This document shows positions 59,380 through 64,000 of a DNA stretch of 64,000 nt, piece by piece; the first letter of the stretch is position 1; each line of letters begins with the position of its first letter. Both the position numbers and the translations under genes were made by a program. The notes beneath the pieces were generated by a model that ran no database searches, had not been told where the DNA came from, and saw only the letters and a program-made list of their open reading frames with translations. This DNA is from Anaeramoeba flamelloides (lineage: Eukaryota > Metamonada > Anaeramoebidae): the NCBI GenBank assembly GCA_027625915.1, contig JANTQA010000047.1, positions 2,976,001 to 3,040,000 on the forward strand. Direction: 5' to 3'.

Positions 59380-59705
59380 TATCGGTATATTATGCCAAGC
59401 CCAATCAACAAAAACAATTTAAATCCACTTTCATATCGAAAGTATTCGTGGTTTTGGAGATCTCAAAAATAATTCCATTTTTTGAACAAAGTTTAATAAT
59501 TGATCAATCAAAGGAAAAATCCATTTATTTTGCAAAAGATAGTATTTCAGAAAAACTTTTATTGTGTTGAATCCTTCATTTTGTCTTTATTTATTTATTT
59601 ATTCTTTTTTTCATTGATCTTACTTTTCATTTTCTGGTTTCTGTGATTTCTGTGATTCTATGAAGACCCCCAATTAAAAACTGTGTTGAACTTTTTTTCC
59701 AGAAC
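59380..59705 (-). mobile_element. MITE, family J (copy 2, decayed)
   Basis: Inverted relative to 35872-36309. It shares TTTGGAGATC, ATAATTGATCAATCAAAG, TTCATTTTGTCTTTATTTAT and CCCAATTAAAAACTGTGTT, then one CTTTTTTTCCAG unit. One end is missing. Confidence 0.6.
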
Positions 59706-60170
59706 ATTAAATTGAAAGTTAATTGATTTTGATTCTTTTGATTATTTTTCAAAAATTGAAAAATAAAAATATTTCTACATTGATTTTTCAATTTTTTGAC
59801 CATATTTTTTTTTCATTTGGTTTGAGGTGTTTGTAGGTTTTTTTTTTTTGACTGTAATAAATCAATCCCTTTCCTTGATTTTTTTAAACAATATTCTTTG
59901 TTTTTCCAGAGTTTGAAAGAAATATTTTCTAAAAAAAAAAAAAAAAAAAATTTCACTCAAAAACTCTATAAAAAAGTTATTCTTAGAAAAAAAAATACTT
60001 GAGAACTAATTAATCTGGCTAATCGAAATTTCGAAATTTATTGTTCTTGTTGAGAATTTTTCATCAAAGCTCTTATGGTTAGAAAACTTAAGGTAATAAA
60101 GAAAAAATGAAAATAAAAAAATTGAAAATAAAAAATTCCTAACATAGTAAAAAAATATACAAATTCAGGT

Positions 60171-60300
60171 ACCTAGTGCCCCACTCTTCGGAGTCATGGA
60201 ATACCAATTTATTAATCACAGTTGTGGAATCTTATTTATTACTGATAACCATTCTATCGGGTTTTTACTCCTCCTGCTTCAGGATGTGGATAATTTTTAA
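60171..60300. other. GC-richer islet with hairpins, unassigned
   Basis: Stands out from the AT-rich flank. It contains CACTCTTCGGAGTC (a stem with a UUCG loop), TCCTGCTTCAGGA and CACAGTTGTG, and on the plus strand is followed by AATTTTTAAT, which resembles an Sm site. A 43-codon plus-strand frame (VPSAPLFGVMEYQFINHSCG...) is also open from a TTCAG acceptor-like site. It could be a structured RNA, a small exon or a gene fragment. I matched it to no known family. Confidence 0.3.
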
Positions 60301-60569
60301 TTTGGGCCAGCAAATGATATAATAATTTTTTACTTAATGTTTTAATTATTTTTCTTCTTCTCTTTTTTATTTCGTAAATTTTCTTTAATTACTCCTTTCA
60401 CACAATAAATAAATAAAAAAAACAAAATTTCAAATCAAAAATTATTTTTTACCAAAAATTTTGTTATGAAATAAAAAAAGTGTAATTTATTAAATTTCTG
60501 AAAATTACTAAAAAATAAAAAAATAAATCAATAAAAATAAATCAAAAAACAATCAATAATAAAAAAAAT
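60301..60569. other. 3' flank of the UBR-like gene
   Basis: AT-rich, no feature seen. Confidence 0.5.
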
Positions 60570-63500
60570 TTAAAGGAATCTACTTTTTCTTTCCATTTCT
60601 TTATATTTTAATAAATCATCAACAATTGAATGATTTAAATAGTCCTTGTACAAAGCAAACAATCTCTCTTTTTGGAAGGTTAATGTTTTACCTCTTTGCA
60701 AGCCAATATCTGTTTCGCCCCATTTATCCAAATAAAACCCATTCAGTACTGCTAATGAATTATCCATAATGGAAAGCACTGATGAGGCAATCACATTGTT
60801 TATTGCAAGAAAAAGACCCTTCCCGCCCATTAAGCGCGATTGATTATAGATATCTGGTTGCAAGAAGTTGAGCATATTCTGAGAGTAGGAAACGATTTTG
60901 TTGGTGAACAGGCAAATGGCTAATTTAGTATGTTTATTTTGTGTGGTATTATATTTGTACCACAATTCATCGAAGTTGGTGGGGAATTCATAATTTTGGA
61001 AATTCTGCAGGGGGTGGTTTATATGGATCGGGATTGATCTGATCAGATCTGTTTGTTTCCATTCTGACAATATTGATTGGAAACTTTCTGACTCCCAAAT
61101 CTGAGTTAAATTGGAAGGCAATTTCAATAGTTGTGACAAAGTAGCAAAGTCTTTAATGCCAAATTTTTCGTTTTTGGAATTGCTTTTTTTACAAATACAA
61201 TTTTGATAAAAAATTAATAATTTTCGCAGGAAGGGGATACATAGCAATTTAACATTTTCCAAGATTTCATTATATTTATTTTCAGTCTTAGTCGTTGGCA
61301 TTGCTTCGATTCTTAGTTTGTGCAAGACTTGATATAAAAAGTATGGGTAAATTATTCGAATGGCGTTGAAAAAATGGTTTTCAAAAGCTCGGCTCGATAA
61401 TGTACAGAGGAATGTTATTAGTATATCAAATAAGTCCACCGACAAAATATGCTTTAAATTTTTTTCCTCGTTATTAATCCCTTGCGTTAAAAAGGCCCAA
61501 ATATTTTGCTTTAACAAAGTAAGGATCTCCTTACCCTCCGTTTTTGTTCGCAACAAATAGAAACAATTTCTGAAGATGGATTGTACGACAAAGTATTGCT
61601 CAGTGGTAATAGTTTCGTTATTTTCCAATCGTGTGGCAATTTCGATTCCTTTAATTGTGGAAGATAATAATTTTACAACATTTTGGAATGCATTTTCAGA
61701 TTGGTCAGGATTTTCAATTGACTTTTCACCTTTAACAATTCCCAACCTGGAGACAAACGAATTCACAGATTCAATTAATTCATTATTCTTAACTCCATTA
61801 TTAGTGATGTCATAAAAAATAAATTCAAATAATTTTTCTACAGATTCAGAATAAATATCTTCAGTTTCGTTTACAAATTCTGAATCGATATTATATTCTT
61901 CCATATTTTGTTCCTCTTCCATTTCCTCTTCCTTCGTGACCTTTTCCTTTTCCTTTTCCTTTTCAATTTCCTTTTCCTTTTCCGTTTCCGTTTCTGTTTC
62001 CTTTTCAATTTCAGTTTCAGTTTCAATTTCTGTTTCTGTTTCTTTTTCAATTTTTAGATCCTCTTTTTCAATTTCAATTTCCTTTTCCTTTTCCTTTTCA
62101 TTTTCAATTATTATATCTTCTTCTTTTTCCTTTTCATCAATAGTTTTTTTATTTGTTATAGTTGGAATGATTAAGGGAATTAAAGTATTGACAACTTTCC
62201 GATCTACTGGATTTAAAAATTCAAATTTATCTAAATTTAAGATCCAACACCCTTCAAAAAATTGTCTATTATATTTTCTTTTGATTAAAGTGTTCATGTA
62301 ATTTTGATAACATTCAATATGTACGACATGTGGTCTACCTAAACAATATAATTCATCAATATGCATATTTTTTTTTGGTATTATTCTATTCCTTTCGGAT
62401 ACATAGGACAAAAGAGCCATTATTTTGTTTGGATTTTTTGAAAATTTTTCACGACAAAGCGAGCAAATTAAGATATTACAATGATCATCATAATTTAAAT
62501 TTAAATAATCAGAATCGGTGATTGAGACTGTACCCTCTTTCTCTTCTGTTTCATTTTCTTGTCCTTCGTTATTTTGTTCATCATTATTTTCATTATCCTT
62601 TTTATTCGATTCTAATTCCTTTTTAAATTTCATATTAAATGAATTTTGTTTTTTTAAAAATTCTTCCATTTTTTTTCTTTGTCTTTCTCGCATTAATTGT
62701 TTTTTCTTTTCTAGTTCCATCTTTTCTTGTTCTTTTTTTAATTTGTTTTCTTCTTGAGAAAATTTTGAAAATATTAATTTGTATTCTTCATTTGATTCTT
62801 CGAGTTTATGGATTATTTGCTTAATTAGATTATGTAGATGCTTTTTTTCCTGATTTTCTAATATCTTTAAGAATAATGTTGCAAAGGATTGCTTACCGTT
62901 ATCGGTCAAAATTAAATGTGAAGCGTTGTTCCTTAAATCCTTTGGGTCTGGGAATTGTATATCAAATAAATTAGTTGTTGGGATCAAGTCTTCCATTTGA
63001 ATCTCCTTCTCCTTCTCCTCTTCATTCTCATTATTTTCACCTTCATTCTCGCCTCCTTGTTCTTGTTCTTGTTCTTGTTCTTTTGGATCTTTGTTATTAT
63101 CATTGCCATTTCCCATTGGGATAATTAAAGACAAATAAATAAAATGCAGTATCATGTCCAATAATTCTTCATGATATAGCCCCTGCTCGTAAATCGAATT
63201 ATACAAAAATGTAAATAGCAATTGATGGAATAGATGGTTATTAATAATTTTGGGTAAATTTTTGAAGGAATTTAAGGGTGTCATATATTTTGGTAAAGGA
63301 TTAACCTTTGGAATTTTTTTTTTTTCATCTTTTTCTTTTTTATTAATAAAATCTAAATATTTATAATAGTTTTCTTCGGCAGATTCGGCTTGTCTTTTCG
63401 AATAATGAGGGTAATATTTACCTTCAAATTGCATCCAAGATTCCGGTTTCAATTGCAGGGTACCCCTTTGTTGAACCTTAGTAGTAACTTCAAATATTGC

Positions 63501-64000
63501 TTCTTCTAAAATGGTTTCATTGATTTCATCAAGATAGCCCGTGCATATTTGCTTGACCAAATTTGAAAAGGTTTCTTCATTTGCAGCCAAAATATGTATA
63601 ATTTCTCTTTGTACCTTTTCTTTACCAGAGACAATACCTGCATTGTTTCTTTCAATTAAAATGTTCATAATTAGCCTAAAAAAGTCTATAAGCATTTGAA
63701 TTTTTTTTGATTTAATTTCCTCTGCCTTCTCTGTTTCATTCCCCATGATCAATTTTTGTAGCGTAGGTGGATTGCCAAGAGTTAAATAATCAATCAAATT
63801 AAATTCATTCAAGCAATTTAAGACTAATAAATTACCATCCATTAAGACTGCACCGACTTGCAATAAATAAAGGTCAAGATCAATCAATGTTTTACAATAC
63901 TTGCTATTCCGTTGAAGCTCTGCCTGATGAAGAATTGTTTCTCCATTTTTGCCCCACATGCCAGACCTTATTTCTGAGCACACGGCTTGAAGCCTAATAA
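60570..64000 (-). CDS. UBR1/UBR2-like protein (N-recognin family), C-terminal part, zinc sites degenerate
   Basis: Open to the window edge (5' incomplete; the frame continues past 63983 as IRLQAV-CSEI), at least 1,143 residues, no intron seen. GMWGKNGETILHQA...DLYLLQVGAVLMD matches the UBR1/2 block MWVRNG...DxxxLQ. Long Glu/Lys-rich inserts split the protein. A RING follows: ICSLC (62465-62454), HVVHIECYQNYM (about 62340-62300) and then FEFLNPVDRKVVNTLIPL where the family has GEFLCPLCxxLSNTxIPL, so the last CxxC is NxxD. In the C-terminal domain TKLAICLFTNKIV stands for DPAICLVCG, while GGKGLFLAI and YLDKWGETDIGLQRGKTL keep the fold's hallmarks. The UBR box is upstream of this window. The family ubiquitinates N-degron proteins with an E2. 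With these ligands missing, normal E3 activity is doubtful. Confidence 0.85.
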   Translation of the reverse strand, partial: IRLQAVCSEIRSGMWGKNGETILHQAELQRNSKYCKTLIDLDLYLLQVGAVLMDGNLLVLNCLNEFNLIDYLTLGNPPTLQKLIMGNETEKAEEIKSKKIQMLIDFFRLIMNILIERNNAGIVSGKEKVQREIIHILAANEETFSNLVKQICTGYLDEINETILEEAIFEVTTKVQQRGTLQLKPESWMQFEGKYYPHYSKRQAESAEENYYKYLDFINKKEKDEKKKIPKVNPLPKYMTPLNSFKNLPKIINNHLFHQLLFTFLYNSIYEQGLYHEELLDMILHFIYLSLIIPMGNGNDNNKDPKEQEQEQEQGGENEGENNENEEEKEKEIQMEDLIPTTNLFDIQFPDPKDLRNNASHLILTDNGKQSFATLFLKILENQEKKHLHNLIKQIIHKLEESNEEYKLIFSKFSQEENKLKKEQEKMELEKKKQLMRERQRKKMEEFLKKQNSFNMKFKKELESNKKDNENNDEQNNEGQENETEEKEGTVSITDSDYLNLNYDDHCNILICSLCREKFSKNPNKIMALLSYVSERNRIIPKKNMHIDELYCLGRPHVVHIECYQNYMNTLIKRKYNRQFFEGCWILNLDKFEFLNPVDRKVVNTLIPLIIPTITNKKTIDEKEKEEDIIIENEKEKEKEIEIEKEDLKIEKETETEIETETEIEKETETETEKEKEIEKEKEKEKVTKEEEMEEEQNMEEYNIDSEFVNETEDIYSESVEKLFEFIFYDITNNGVKNNELIESVNSFVSRLGIVKGEKSIENPDQSENAFQNVVKLLSSTIKGIEIATRLENNETITTEQYFVVQSIFRNCFYLLRTKTEGKEILTLLKQNIWAFLTQGINNEEKNLKHILSVDLFDILITFLCTLSSRAFENHFFNAIRIIYPYFLYQVLHKLRIEAMPTTKTENKYNEILENVKLLCIPFLRKLLIFYQNCICKKSNSKNEKFGIKDFATLSQLLKLPSNLTQIWESESFQSILSEWKQTDLIRSIPIHINHPLQNFQNYEFPTNFDELWYKYNTTQNKHTKLAICLFTNKIVSYSQNMLNFLQPDIYNQSRLMGGKGLFLAINNVIASSVLSIMDNSLAVLNGFYLDKWGETDIGLQRGKTLTFQKERLFALYKDYLNHSIVDDLLKYKEMERKSRFL

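Noticed and set aside
59316-59570. 84-codon plus-strand frame
   Set aside because: Half lies in a decayed family J element, and the matching region of the other J copy is not open in the same frame.

Overview
The window is nuclear DNA of an AT-rich unicellular eukaryote. The coding genes are intron-bearing and eukaryote-specific: a Ras GTPase, a CH-RasGAP protein, an LSM14/Scd6 protein and a UBR1/2 ubiquitin-ligase homologue. All three standard stop codons end genes. Coding regions carry Glu/Lys-rich, Asn/Gln-rich and Ser/Asp-rich runs. Intergenic and intronic DNA is extremely AT-rich and full of short inverted-repeat elements. I cannot fix the species. A large-genome amoeboid protist such as Anaeramoeba would fit, but that is inference. 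I saw no virus-like or LTR element.

Layout. 1-4 kb: small repeats only. 4.7-5.6 kb (-): five small exons of a Ras-family GTPase whose 3' part I could not find. 5.6-17 kb: no protein gene; it holds two nested inverted-repeat elements, a tract of MITE copies and one tRNA-Glu(UUC) at 14.0 kb. 17.1-24.1 kb (-): a five-exon gene with a PH domain, one of its introns about 4 kb long and repeat-filled. 24.1-28.2 kb: repeats. 28.2-37.4 kb (-): a four-exon gene joining a fimbrin-type CH domain, a coiled coil and a RasGAP domain without its arginine finger; its two long introns hold about seven repeat copies. 37.5-39.4 kb: repeats. 40.0-44.9 kb (+): a four-exon LSM14/Scd6/RAP55 homologue. 45.5-47.4 kb: three MITE families abutting head to tail. 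48.4-49.1 kb: a palindrome cluster. 49.9-54.6 kb (-): one uninterrupted receptor-like gene with a signal peptide, a bacterial-type SBBP propeller region, cysteine-rich repeats and many membrane segments. 54.6-60.5 kb: repeats, a LINE remnant and a GC-richer islet. 60.6-64 kb (-): the C-terminal part of a UBR1/2-like protein that runs off the window and has lost zinc ligands.

The genes form no pathway or operon. The Ras, PH and CH-RasGAP genes all belong to small-GTPase and cytoskeleton signalling, but nothing shows they are coordinated.

The most unusual content is in the repeats. One set consists of modular clusters of near-perfect palindromes, each starting AGGTTTT and ending AAAACCT, with shared outer ends. 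The other is a set of MITE families that share TAAACT termini and often abut one another at TATA sites. At least fifteen repeat families are recognisable by eye from two or more copies or from terminal inverted repeats.
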